A stretch of DNA of 64,000 nt from Pseudisothecium myosuroides (Eukaryota; Streptophyta; Bryopsida; Hypnales; Lembophyllaceae): the NCBI GenBank assembly GCA_951799445.1, contig OX637289.1, positions 5,113,321 to 5,177,320 on the forward strand, written 5' to 3'. Below, piece by piece: positions 25,443 through 35,520 of the stretch. The position numbers and the translations under genes are program-made. Every line of letters begins with the position of its first letter. Within the stretch, counting starts at the first letter, position 1. A model generated the notes under the pieces. The model was not told where the DNA came from. It ran no database searches and was given only the letters and a program-made list of their open reading frames with translations.

Positions 25443-25605
25443 GCCGCCTCCCCTGTGCTCACTAAACATCTCTCAATTGCGGCTGCTTGGTTTGTGCGGT
25501 CCCGTGTCTCTCATTGGGTCGTCGTTTCCGGAGTTTATTCTGTGAATTTGCTCGTCGTTGGTCCTGTTTTTGGTGTTGCTTTGTTGTTGTGTGGATGCGG
25601 CGGGA

Positions 25606-25649
25606 ATGATGACTTCAATTAGATGTGCGAGACGGTTTACCGTCGCTGA
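25606..25649 (+). ncRNA. Possible C/D box RNA (weak)
   Basis: A canonical C box ATGATGA (25606-25612) is followed by CTGA at 25646-25649. The spacing of about 44 nt is short for a snoRNA, and the sequence before the D box (GACGGTTTACCGTC) pairs with itself, so no rRNA target could be proposed. Its position in the snoRNA transcript is the main support. Confidence 0.2.
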
Positions 25650-25757
25650 TCTTAAAAACTTGAGGCATAATCCATTCTTACCTGACCCGTCCGTCCAGCT
25701 GAGCTTACTGCTTCTTTAGTTCCTGAGGGTTTCTGCAATAGGTCGTGGAGAGTTCGC

Positions 25758-25820
25758 GTGATGACGAAAATACTGCAACAAAATGAAGCAAGCTTCTGAT
25801 TACCTATATTTAAGTCTCTG
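25758..25820 (+). ncRNA. Possible C/D box snoRNA
   Basis: C box GTGATGA at 25758-25764 and CTGA boxes at 25796-25799 (possible D') and 25817-25820 (possible D) span 63 nt, a normal snoRNA size. I could not match either guide segment (GAAGCAAGCTT or TATTTAAGTCT) to a conserved rRNA stretch. A decayed copy of the same sequence occurs near 8310-8375, where the CTGA boxes are TTGA. Confidence 0.35.
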
Positions 25821-25984
25821 ATGTCTCTCCGATATTCTTTTGTCTTGATGCTGCAGAGTTCTTATGTGCTATGATTTTAAAAATTCCTCGTACTGAGTGC
25901 CGAAGGCATGACAGACTACTGTACACCCATAGAATATGAGCATATTGGCGTCTACGTCGTTAGGGTTTAGCATTCTGTTATTCT

Positions 25985-26069
25985 GGACGTGATGATCGCA
26001 ATTGGTCCGTGTTTCTGAAGGGCTTTTGAGCCACATGGAGAAACACCAGCGAGTTTTGCCTACTGATCC
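25985..26069 (+). ncRNA. U18: U18 C/D box snoRNA
   Basis: Box C is GTGATGA (25989-25995). The guide TTGGTCCGTGTTT (26002-26014) directly precedes D' CTGA (26015-26018). This guide is complementary to the 25S rRNA segment AAACACGGACCAA, and the string TTGGTCCGTGTTTCTGA is diagnostic of U18, which directs 2'-O-methylation in that segment. Box D is probably CTGA at 26063-26066, with GGA/TCC flanking as a short terminal stem. The D'-D distance is longer than in animal U18, so the 3' end is less certain than the identity. It lies in a transcript that starts near 25470. Confidence 0.85.
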
Positions 26070-26410
26070 TCTTGTAACCGGAACGGGACCTAAAGTTTGT
26101 CTTCTCAGGTGATATGAGTGCTGTGGAGTTGAATAAGTGTTCCAATAGGGATATGGTCCTTCACTTTATCATACTGCAATGTACTCCGGTTTGATCATTT
26201 TTGGGATCCAACATGTTTTTTCGGTTCTGTATGTACAGGGGTTTGGTTTTTTTGCTGCGCCTTGATGTTGGGAGATGAATACTTTGTGCTTTTCGTCCTA
26301 AATGTACTTATTCCCGATGATGACAATACCATGCTAATCATGATAACAAATGATTACAAAATAGATATCCGTTAATTGAGGGAAGTTTGGAAGAAACTGT
26401 TTACTGTTGC

Positions 26411-26486
26411 GGTCTCAATGAGGGTGTCATTTTGCACCGAAAGTTCTCTACTGTGCCTGCAAACCTTAAAGAAGTCCTGAGTGATC
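26411..26486 (+). ncRNA. C/D-like RNA, first of a related pair
   Basis: It resembles the RNA at 26569-26646 in size and layout: GGTCTC stem arm, ATGAGGG in the box C position (26418-26424), TTTTGCACCGAAAG, CTGCAAACCTTAAAGAAGTC, box D CTGA (26477-26480), then GTGATC. The guide matches 18S rRNA for only seven bases (ACTTCTT), less than its neighbour, so its target may differ or it may be decaying. Confidence 0.45.
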
Positions 26487-26568
26487 ATTGATGACTGATT
26501 TATCGTTTTTACAAGAGTCGAGGCTCTAAGTGAGTCCTTTTATTGGTTTTTTATGATCTGCAAGAGTC

Positions 26569-26646
26569 GATCACAATGAGGATACACCTTTGCGCCGAAA
26601 GCTTAGGCTTGTGTGGCTGCAAACCTCTAAGAAGTGCTGAGTGATC
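26569..26646 (+). ncRNA. C/D-like snoRNA with 18S rRNA guide (U61-type target)
   Basis: A perfect terminal stem GATCAC/GTGATC encloses a box C-like ATGAGGA (26576-26582) and box D CTGA (26637-26640), 78 nt in all. The 12 bases CCTCTAAGAAGT just before box D are antisense to the widely conserved 18S rRNA segment ACTTCTTAGAGG, the site served by U61 in animals. Box C departs from the RUGAUGA consensus (TGAGGA instead of TGATGA) in both tandem copies. The name U61 is inferred from the target only. Confidence 0.55.
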
Positions 26647-27039
26647 TTCAAGTTAATGTGCGTATGTGTTGTACAGTACATTGGGTAAAGATATGGACTC
26701 TTGTTATCTGTTGCTTACTGCTGTTGTAAAACGTTCACAATCTCAGTCTTCACAAGATTGAATTCCCCTGCTATCTCTACTATTAAAATGCGCAGTACGA
26801 ACTGCGGGCATATACTCTCATGTTGACGAGAGAGGGACGTAAACATGACAGCCGTTAAGCAAAAAGAAAGTTTTCTGCAGCTTGTTAACACAGGAAACGA
26901 GGATTGTATTGAAGGGGGTTTGTAGCCACTTCATATACTCCGAAGCTTGATTCTGGAATATTGGAAGTGAATTATTGTTTGGACATATCAGGTGATCGAG
27001 ACTGCAGAGTGTGAAGTGTGCCTCTTTTGATCTCGAGGT
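26647..27039 (+). other. Spacer between snoRNAs and hairpin array
   Basis: Mixed-composition sequence, probably part of the same transcription unit. It has a small inverted repeat (GCGCAGTACGAACTGCGGGC, 26790-26809) but no protein frame or recognised RNA. Confidence 0.35.
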
Positions 27040-28461
27040 GATGGTGGTAAACTCCACAGACTATGTAGAATTGATTTTGGGCATAGCCTGTCCATTTTAC
27101 CACTATCCCCCAAAATCAATTACAAAACGAGTGAGAAGTTGTTACTGTTTAGAGACATGAAGAGACGAGAGTTTACCACTATCTCCCAAAATCAAGTAGA
27201 AAACGAGTGAGAAGTTGGTTACTTTTTGGAGACATCAAGCGACGAGACTGCAGAGTGTGAAGTGTGCCTCTTGATCTCGAGGTGATGGTGGTAAACTGCA
27301 TAGGCCGTGCAAAATTGATTTTGGGCATAGCTTGTCGAGTTTACCACTATCCCCCAAAATCAATTACAAAATGAGTGAGAAGTTGTTATTGTTTGGAGAC
27401 ATGAAGAGACGAGAGTTTACCACTATCCCCCAAAATCAATTAGAAAACAAGTGAGAAGTTGGTTACTGTTTGGAGACATGAAGCGACGAGACTGCAGAGT
27501 GTGAAGTGTGCCTCTTTTGATCTCGAGGTGATGGTGGTAAATTGCATAGACTATGCAAAATTGATTTTGGGCATAGCCTGTGCATTTTGCTACTATCCCC
27601 CAAAATCAATTAGAAAACGAGTGAGAAGTTGTTGCTGTTTGGAGACATGAAGCGACGAGAATTTACCACTATCCCCCAAAATCAATTAGAAAACAAGTGA
27701 GAAGTTGGTTACTGTTTGGAGACATCAAGCGACGAGACTGCAGATTGTGAAGTGTGCCTCTTTGATCTCGAGGTGATGGTGGTAAGCTGCACAGACCATG
27801 CATAATTGATTTTGGGCATAGCCTTTGCAGTTTACTACTAGCACCCAAAATCATTAAAAAAACGAGTGGGAAGTTTATTACTGTTTGGAGACATCAGGCG
27901 ACGAGAGTGCAGAGTGCGAAGTGTGTGCCTCTCTTGACCTGGAGGTGATGGTGATAAATTGCGAAGACAATGCATAATTGATTTTGGGCATAGCCTTTGC
28001 AGTTTACCACTAGCACCCAAAATCAATTAGAAACCAAGTGGAAGTTTATTACTGTTTCACCCAAAATCAATTAGAAACCAAGTGGAAGTTAATTATTGTT
28101 TGGAGATATGAAGCAACGAGATTGCAAAGTATTAAGTGTGTGCCTCTCTTGATCTGGAGGTGATGGTGATAAACTATAAAGACCATGCAGAATTGATTTT
28201 GGGCCTCTCTTGATCTGGAGGTGATGGTGATAAACTATAAAGACCATGCAGAATTGATTTTGGGCATAGCCTTTATAGTTTACCACTAGTATCCAAAATC
28301 AATTAGAAAACAAGTGGAAGTTTATTGCTGTTTGGAGGTATTAGGCAACGAGAGTGCAGAGTGTGAAGTGTGTGCCTCTTCTGATCTGGAGGTGCTGGTG
28401 ATAAACTACAAAGACCATGCAGAATTAGTTTTGGGCATAGCCTTTGCAGTTTACTACTATC
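27040..28461 (+). ncRNA. Tandem array of seven 68-nt hairpins
   Basis: Hairpins lie at 27040-27107, 27284-27351, 27530-27597, 27775-27842, 27947-28014, 28223-28290 and 28394-28461, all exactly 68 nt. An eighth 5' arm without its 3' arm is at 28162-28204. The best copy pairs GATGGTGGTAAATTGCATAG with CTGTGCATTTTGCTACTATC, continues CTATGC/GCATAG, and closes on a loop AAAATTGATTTTGG. Stem changes compensate between copies: TTGCGAAG/CTTTGCAG at 27947 becomes CTATAAAG/CTTTATAG at 28223. Spacers vary in length (about 103-210 nt) and sequence, while the hairpins never change length. They lack C/D or H/ACA boxes that I can see. A MIRNA-like or other structural RNA cluster is possible; the function is unknown. 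Confidence 0.6.
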
Positions 28462-28469
28462 ACCCAAAA

Positions 28470-29142
28470 TCAATTAGAAAATGAGTGGACGTCAAAAAAA
28501 CATGTAAGTCATCTTCTTACAAGGCTATACTAAGGTAGAGCCAACTAGTACACCATGGTCAATCAATAGGGTGACTCAAATGCAATAGATAGGGAGTCAT
28601 TTCAGTTGTTTTTTGGATTCATATCGGCTAATGTACTGCATGCATATCCAAGGGCCATGACACATGGTCCTCATTTTCCTTGACTCACTGATTATGAGTT
28701 ATTATTTCTTAGAGCAGTTTTCCAAGACCCTACATGTTGGACATGGGTTAGGTGCAACTTTTGCTTTGCTAAATGCATTGTAAATTGACTTCAAGCAATA
28801 AAATTACCAAAATTTGGGCAATCCCCATCATTTCTATCTTTGCACTTGCATGAATTTTTCCTTGCCTTCAAGTACTCCACATCATGTCTACAGTTGCTTA
28901 TTCAGTCCGTTAAGGGTGGCTCAACTACAGTCTAGTGCTTCTTTTGAAAGAATTTTAAATTTTTGGTTCAAGCAAAATATGTTAGAAGTGATAAGGCCAA
29001 ATCCATGTTGGTTTTTTACTCAGAATTCTACCAAAAAAGCAATAGCTATTTCATTGTGTAGAACTACATCTCATCCATCCATTTTTTTAATAATATTCTT
29101 GTAATAGGAATATAGGTACAACAAGAGGCATCCATCCATTTT
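28470..29142. other. Intergenic, no gene seen
   Basis: No feature beyond a 96-codon frame of ordinary AT-rich composition at 28814-29104, which I do not regard as a gene. Confidence 0.35.
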
Positions 29143-29145
29143 CAT

Positions 29146-29348
29146 CACTACAAAGAAAAGGGGTGTTTTAAGTAGTGTCCTAGACATCACTTCTTTTAAG
29201 TAACGTCTTTTAAGTAAGTTTTTAAGTAAAATTTTACTAAAAAGACAATCTTTTTAGTAAAATTTTACTTAAAAACTTACTTAAAAGACGTTACTTAAAA
29301 GAAGTGATGTCTAGGACACTACTTAAAACACCCCTTTCTCTTGTAGTG
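29146..29348. mobile_element. CACTA-type foldback MITE, 203 bp
   Basis: The ends are CACTACAAAGAAAA and, inverted, CACTACAAGAGAAA, the terminal sequence typical of plant CACTA (En/Spm) elements. A 3-bp target duplication CAT lies at 29143-29145 and 29349-29351. The whole element is a nearly perfect palindrome: GTCCTAGACATCACTTCTTT, TTAAGTAACGTCTTTTAAGT and so on are mirrored around position 29247. No coding capacity. Confidence 0.85.
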
Positions 29349-29351
29349 CAT

Positions 29352-29740
29352 GATGTTCTTGTGTGAAGAATATTAGGAATAAAGTTACAACAAGAAGCAA
29401 TGCTTTCTATTTACATGTTGGTGTGAGAGAAACTTAAGAAGGAAACTATATTACAAACATTCCAATAAGTATACACTCTGATACTAGAAACATTTGAACT
29501 ATTGGGGAGGATTATGTGGATGTAGGTGCAGACAAGGGTTGATTGTATCAGTTTCAAAAAATGATTGGAGGATTAGATTTGAATCTTATAATGTAAATCC
29601 AATCATTTGGTTTCACCACATAACATCACCAAAGTAGGTGGAAGTAACACCTGAATATAGGACAAATATGGACCATAAATAAAATTGCAGTTGCATTTGT
29701 TGTTTAGATGAAATAAACAATGAAATCAAATAATTGATTA
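29352..29740. other. Intergenic, no gene seen
   Basis: AT-rich. GAATATTAGGAATAAAGTTACAACAAGAAGC at 29368 resembles the left flank of the CACTA element at about 29107, a short direct repeat. Nothing else is supported. Confidence 0.35.
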
Positions 29741-29744
29741 TTAA

Positions 29745-30679
29745 CCCCTAAAGGACCAAGGCCTTTTTTTTGCCAAAAAACACTCAAAATTGTCATTTCT
29801 TTAGCAAAAAGTAAAAAATAATTGAAAATTGTTCTTTTTTTCAGATCTAACCATAGGATCTTACACCTAGCTAGTATGAGAGTGTGTGGAAAAAATTTCA
29901 GAATTTTTGACCACACAGATTGCAAGAAATCTGCGTTTAAAGTGAAAAAAACAAGTTTTTCAGCACATTGTGGGACTAGATTTTTTGACTTTGAACATTT
30001 TTAAATTAAATTTTTTGCACTACAGAGTTTTGAGCTTTAAATCTTTATAGTGGAGAATTGAGTTGAGAGCCTAGGAAAAAAAAATTCAAAAAAACTTAAT
30101 TATCATTCTTAAAAAAATTGTTAAGTAGAAGTAGGTACAAGATAGACAAAAAAACCTAAAATATTAATATATTTTAGATGGAATTAAAATGCACTAATTC
30201 CAATGGTTTGATTGTTCTAGCAAGTAAACTAAACCATGCTAAATTTATTTTTTTGAAAAATTGCAAAAATTGCATTCAGAATTGCATCATACAAGTTATT
30301 TTTTTCAAGAAGATGCTCTAACTGCCCGAAAAACATGAATGTCCATAACTTTTTCATAACAAATCCAAATGAAATGAATCAAAGCTTTCCAAATAGACAA
30401 AAATATACTCGTAATCTATAAGAAAAAAGATTAAAAAAATAAAATAAATAATTTGCAATTTTTTTTTGCTGCCCCCCCATCCCCTGTTTTGAGCTTATTT
30501 GGTCATTATTTTTTTTTCCAGGCACCAATTGTGAAAAAAAGTATATTCCCACACAGCTTATCAATTTTTCTTTTTTCTATCTTCAAAAAAAGTTTTAAAA
30601 AATCATGACAAAATTTCAGCCGATAGGTATCTGCCTCAAAATGCATTTGTCCCCCGAAGGGACAACAGTCCTTTAGGGG
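29745..30679 (+). mobile_element. TTAA-flanked 930-bp family, copy c (best preserved)
   Basis: TTAA then CCCCTAAAGGACC at the left; GTCCTTTAGGGG then TTAA at the right. The interior has AACCATAGGATCTTACACC, GTGTGGAAAAAATTTCAG, TCCATAACTTTTTCATAAC and GAGCTTATTTGGTCATTA blocks shared with copies at 37861 and 43256. The longest frame is under 75 codons, so it is non-autonomous. Confidence 0.85.
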
Positions 30680-30920
30680 TTAAGATATACAACTTGTTTT
30701 TGACAAGGATCACATTTGGACAAGATAGAATGACCTATTTTTTTGAATGAAGGGAATATGATGTGGTTTAGTAACTTCATTGTTGTGTGACGAATAACAA
30801 ATTGACACCTTTTGTGTGATGAATAACTCATTAACACCTTTTGGTATTGCTTTTTTGTTTTGCACTTCTCGGAAACAGGTTTGCCTCCACATTGTGAACA
30901 AGTTAGACTGTAATCTACAC

Positions 30921-31132
30921 TTACTTAATTTTTTACTAATTCCAAAGTTGATGAAAATTAGCAAAAAATAGTACAATCTTCATTATTTCTATTCATTGAT
31001 TGGAGAAAATTATCCTTCCGACCATTACTTAATTTTTTACTAACTCCAAAATTGATGAAAAATTAGCAAAAAATAATACAATCTTCATTATTTCTATTCA
31101 CTGACCGGAGAAAATTATCCTTCCTACTATTG
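30921..31132 (+). repeat. Tandem duplication, two units of about 106 bp
   Basis: Both units contain CTTAATTTTTTACTAA, GTTGATGAAAATTAGCAAAA and GGAGAAAATTATCCTTCC with few changes. Noncoding. Confidence 0.8.
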
Positions 31133-32039
31133 GTCAATCAAATGTATGCTAAAACGTTTAATATTGTTAGAAATAGGTCATATACATTTGTACTAATGGT
31201 AGTTTGAAGTGGATGTAATGCATTTTTGGTTAGCTCTTCTATTAAAAAACCCGGGTAGCAATAAGGATTTTGTAAAATTGATTAAATTCCAAGGCTTTGC
31301 CATTTTGCAAGGCAAGCAACCTTAAATTTGAATCAACCTATGATCCCTATATCTACATACATCATTGTGAAAATTGTTGAAATATCATTGAACACCATTA
31401 ATAATCACTTGGAATTGCTTTGCTAGTAAGAGGGTTTTTGATCTCTAGGCTATGATTCAAATAGACAAGCCATGGCCCACCAAATTCTCATGGATCAAGT
31501 CCAAGAAATGAGGCTTACAAAAATTGCACAGATAAAATCAACTAGGAGCATTGACCTTTCCATTATGTGTGCAAACATTAGACTTCAAATGAGAGCTTTG
31601 AAACCTATTGAATCACAGAAAGAATTACATTAAGACATTATGCCCATAGAAAATGCAAACCAATCCCATTGAATTCACTACAAGAATTCACAATGTCCTT
31701 ACTATCATTGAGAATTAGCAATTGGAGCTAATGATTGAAGTAGCAATTCATTTGCTATTGCCAATTGCAAAATCACTTTTGTACTATATTCCATAATTAC
31801 AAAGGCCAAACTTATTGGGATGCAAAACTATCGCCATTGACAACAAACTTGCACCTCCTTGGAACTATGAAGACAAAATTCACATCATACAATTTGTACA
31901 TTCACGGCGTAAAGAAAATAATGGAAAGAACTTGCAAATTCACAAAGTGAATACAAAGATTCAAAAAACTTGTATACTAGTAGAATTTAAACCCTCATCT
32001 TTGCAGTTGGCTGAGATTTTCTTTCAACATGGCGCTAGG
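31133..32039. other. Intergenic, no gene seen
   Basis: Short frames of 61-75 codons overlap in two phases near 31765-32042 but have no recognisable motif or start context. Confidence 0.35.
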
Positions 32040-32376
32040 TGATTGCACAAAACACATGTACTATTTGTTGCATTTTGCAAAATATATTCATGATTTTTTC
32101 TGGAATACTTTAAAATTAGGAAATCAAATTTTTTAAATTAAATAATATGGCCAATGTATGCACCTTTAAGATGAAGGTAACCACCAAAGGTAATTCATTA
32201 AAATATTCTCTAAGTAGGAGAACTAGAAAAGTGCCAAATCTCAAGAAAATAGATAATTCCATGTTTTAATAAATTGAAAATAGGGAAAAACTTAAATAAA
32301 AAAAATAAAAATTGGCCATTTGAAGCAACTCTATGGGGATGGTCATTCACCAAAAAAACCACTAAAGTAATTTTTT
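32040..32376. mobile_element. 5' half of the GTGATTGCAAGAAACACTTG family
   Basis: It starts GTGATTGCACAAAACACATG and continues through CTGGAATACTTTAAAATTAG, GAAGGTAACCACCAAAGG and AGTGCCAAATCTCAAGAAAA, all shared with 14291-15006. It stops near 32376, where sequence of different character begins with an inverted repeat CCCCTTCA...TGAAGGGG. Confidence 0.6.
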
Positions 32377-32702
32377 ACGGTCCCCTTCAGGAAGGGTGAC
32401 GCTCCCTTGAAGGGGAATTTTGGCACCCGGGGAACGCACGCTGGGAACAAACAATTTTGGATTAGGGTTTCCTCATGGACATTGGAAGTGTGTCAAGAAT
32501 TTTAGCGAGCTGAGGATTTCTCCTTTGAAATGGTGTGCTGGAGAATTGGATAGGTTGATTAGGATTTCTAAACTTGCCGGGAAACAATTGACTCTGTTGC
32601 ACCCTGCTTTTGAATTTGGCTTCAAAATTTCGGTATCTATTGCGGATTGTGGAGAATCGGCGGGAGAGAGAGTTCGTCGACAGCTTGTTTGATTGAATCG
32701 CC

Positions 32703-33187
32703 ATGGCTCTGTTTATGCCAGCTGGAGTGAATGCGGAGACAGATACTGAGAAGGCTAACTTGGAAGCTATTGACGTCATTAAGGAAAGCGCTGCCGTTGA
32801 GATCAAGGTATGAAGCTTTGAATATTATTTCTTGTCAGCCTTAGGATTTCATTTTTGCACACAAACTTCAATTTGCACTTCAATTTGGCTTTTAGTCGTC
32901 TTCATTATACAAAACAAATTGGCCTGCTGAAAGCTTCTCAGTACTACACATTTTCCATGTCTAATACTTCACACACTTACGAGTACTGAAAGAGTTTCAT
33001 CTAGTGATGTATGACGGCATTGTGTGATGGATGAAAGATTTTTTCTTTTATAGAGTCGCAATTCAATTTTGTTCTAGTTTTGCAAGGTTCAACTTTTTTC
33101 TTGCTTAAATGTGTTCTGAATAATTTGTGTTAATCTATGTACTGAGTGTTGCAGGAAGTGGATGATTGCCAACAAAGTTCAACCTGA
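32703..33187 (+). CDS. Short spliced open frame, 45 residues, unknown
   Basis: A first-exon-like segment begins ATGGCTCTGTTTATGCC at 32703 and runs 35 codons (MALFMPAGVNAETDTEKANL...AVEIK) to a good donor AAG|GTATGA at 32807. The next acceptor TTGCAG at 33154 allows EVDDCQQSST and a stop at 33187. Upstream, TTAGGGTTT at about 32463 is a promoter-type telo-box. I do not recognise the protein. A later acceptor-bounded stretch near 33240-33340 reads GRSDAQSSSNNIVELFGGHA before a GTAAG donor, in a phase that does not join. This may be a degraded or alternatively spliced gene. Confidence 0.3.
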
Positions 33188-34119
33188 CGAAGAACAAATT
33201 GAAGATCGTCATTGTCGTTTCTCTCATTTGAAATACAGCGCCGTACGGAAGCACAAACAGCCCAAGTGGGAGGTCAGATGCGCAAAGCAGCAGCAACAAT
33301 ATTGTAGAGCTTTTCGGTGGTCATGCGCTCCAGAACGAGGTAAGAAAAGTATGCAAATACAATTCGGTTGATGTGGACACGTTTAGGGTTGAGAATGGGG
33401 TCAATTTGCTCGTCCTGCTCTTGAAGCTTCGACCTAGAATTTGTTGTCAGAGTTTCAGAATGCTAGATTTGCAAAGTTCGTTTTTTGTTGTCGCTACCAG
33501 ATCAATGGAATGAAGTTGCAGTGAGTATCCCCAAAACATCCAACCTGGGATTGGGTAGGTCTGTTTGCACTGTAGTGAATCAAGTTTTCGTGATCAAACG
33601 CGAAGTGTTTTCCATGATACGCCATCGCTGTACTTACTGCTAGCTACTTGGTCCTGATTTCTCCAACTTGGATAGCATATGGCATTGCGTTGAATTGAAC
33701 ATCAAGTAGAGCATCACTTTGTGATGTTGATCATGACCTAGTTCTCTTGAACCCGATAAGTACCGCTTGAGGTCCTCCAAATTTTGTCGTCCAAACACAA
33801 AGGCGGAGGCAAGGGTCTACCGTCATCTGATCACCTGCTGCAGACTTGGTGTCAGCTTTGAGCTTTTGGAGCTACCTTGCGTCGAGGTTGGCACCTGTGA
33901 CATGGAAGTTGGCGAGATTGCTGGTGTGGAGCGTCATGGATTTCCTGTGCCTCAGCCTTGCTTGTGAAGGACTGCGGAGATGGCACGGAAGATGGAGCCA
34001 TTTTGACCTGGCGCCATGGAGCTCGTGACTGCATTTGTAGTGCTCGCAGGCTAGGATTGCTGCGATGCATAATAACTAGGGCTTGAATAGTAGCAAGTGA
34101 TAATTGAAAGCATGTGTAG

Positions 34120-34188
34120 CAGATGGTGCAGTTCATCCGCCAGGAAGCGGACGAGAAGACCAATGAGATTTCCATATCGGCTGAAGAG
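34120..34188 (+). pseudogene. Orphan exon of V-type ATPase subunit E
   Basis: 23 codons, including MVQFIRQEADEKTNEISISA and then EE, match the conserved N-terminal segment of the vacuolar H+-ATPase peripheral-stalk subunit E, which reads MVRFIRQEAEEKANEIS in plants. The segment has a TAG acceptor before CAG and a GTAGCT donor after it, so it looks like an intact exon. No first exon (MND...) or following exon (EFNIEKLQLVEAEK) was found within the next kilobase, and TE-like sequence follows. It is probably a truncated gene copy or a captured exon. Confidence 0.7.
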
Positions 34189-35465
34189 GTAGCTGTGAAC
34201 TTTGTCTCGTCATCGCATTTGTGTTCTTGTTATTTATGATATGTTTTTGTAGAGTGATTGAGAGATTTGAATGTTTGCCTACAGCTACGGAAACGATAAA
34301 TAGATTGTCGAAAATCGAGTAAGGGCATTGTATAGGAATTTGCTACAATTGTTGCATTGCATACGACTGAGACAATTTGCTTGAGGTTCACTATTAGGCC
34401 ATCCAGGGTTTAGGCTTTTTATTTTGTATCTACCAAGATTCAATTGAGTACATAGCTGAGTTGGGATTAATCAATCGTTGATGTTGCTTGCCTTTATGGC
34501 CCACCCCTTTCCGCGGGTGTGCCCTATTTTTCTATTTCATATACCGTATGCGATTTCAGATGAGCAATCTGATTTTTGATTCCAAATTCAGACATTGAGA
34601 TATTGAGATTTTGAATCTTGTCTCAAATTGCTGTTATAGCCCCTCATAATGAATTCGACTTGCTTTATCCAATCACTTCCTTCCATGCAGATCAATTTGC
34701 CATGATGAATTAGGCCATTGGTATTGATGTTTTTCTCTGGAATCCAAATATAAAGCATTGAGTTGAAACAGCTTGTTGTCTTATGTAGCAAAATAGTCGG
34801 TGAAGGAGATCATTTGTAACCAATGCCAGTTGCTCCTTTCAATGTAGATGTGTATCTGACATGCTCCGTGAAGAGCATCCCCAAGCCTTAATGTCATCCA
34901 CACACTTTAGAGATGAACTTGGTTACTTTTGAACACTTGAATTGGTTTAGTTGGAGTTATGTGCATTCTTCCATAAACAGTTCTCAAAAAAGCATATACA
35001 TCCATAATCAATACTGTTCCAAATGTGACATCTACATTTGGACCAACAAACGTTACAAAAATCTAGATATTGGTTACACAAGATGTACACAATCAAACCA
35101 TGAGAGTCTAAGAGAGCCTAGTGTTGAATTATGATACTCTAAGAGGCAAAATTTTGAGAATTCATAACTTATTCATATGCTGTCTAAATAATGTATGCCA
35201 AAGGATATTGGAATTGTTTTTCACTTGCCAATAAGATTCTACAAAGAATTGAATGGTATGAGCAACAATAGTAACTATGGTTAGTTGTAATACGACATGA
35301 TTATAGTTGCTGTAGACCTTATGAGAGCAAACAGTTAGTTCCTTTCCTGTCTCATCAAGATTTTGAAACTCTGGGATCAAGAATGTAACCTTCTACATGC
35401 CTCGATATTTCACTCAATTTGCTCAATTTGGTACACAACTCTTGAATTCATATTAATTATTGCAT
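34189..35465. other. Intergenic, no gene seen
   Basis: Searched for further V-ATPase subunit E exons without success. Contains only short frames. Confidence 0.35.
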
Positions 35466-35520
35466 TATATACATAATTATATACATAATTATATACATAA
35501 TTATATACATAATTATATAC
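35466..35520 (+). repeat. Minisatellite, about 14-bp unit
   Basis: Four to five copies of TATACATAATTA. Confidence 0.9.

Noticed and set aside
27040..28461. Hairpin array as a CRISPR array or as C/D snoRNAs
   Set aside because: This is plant nuclear DNA, the units carry internal inverted repeats rather than spacers, and no CTGA D box or H/ACA motif is placed correctly.
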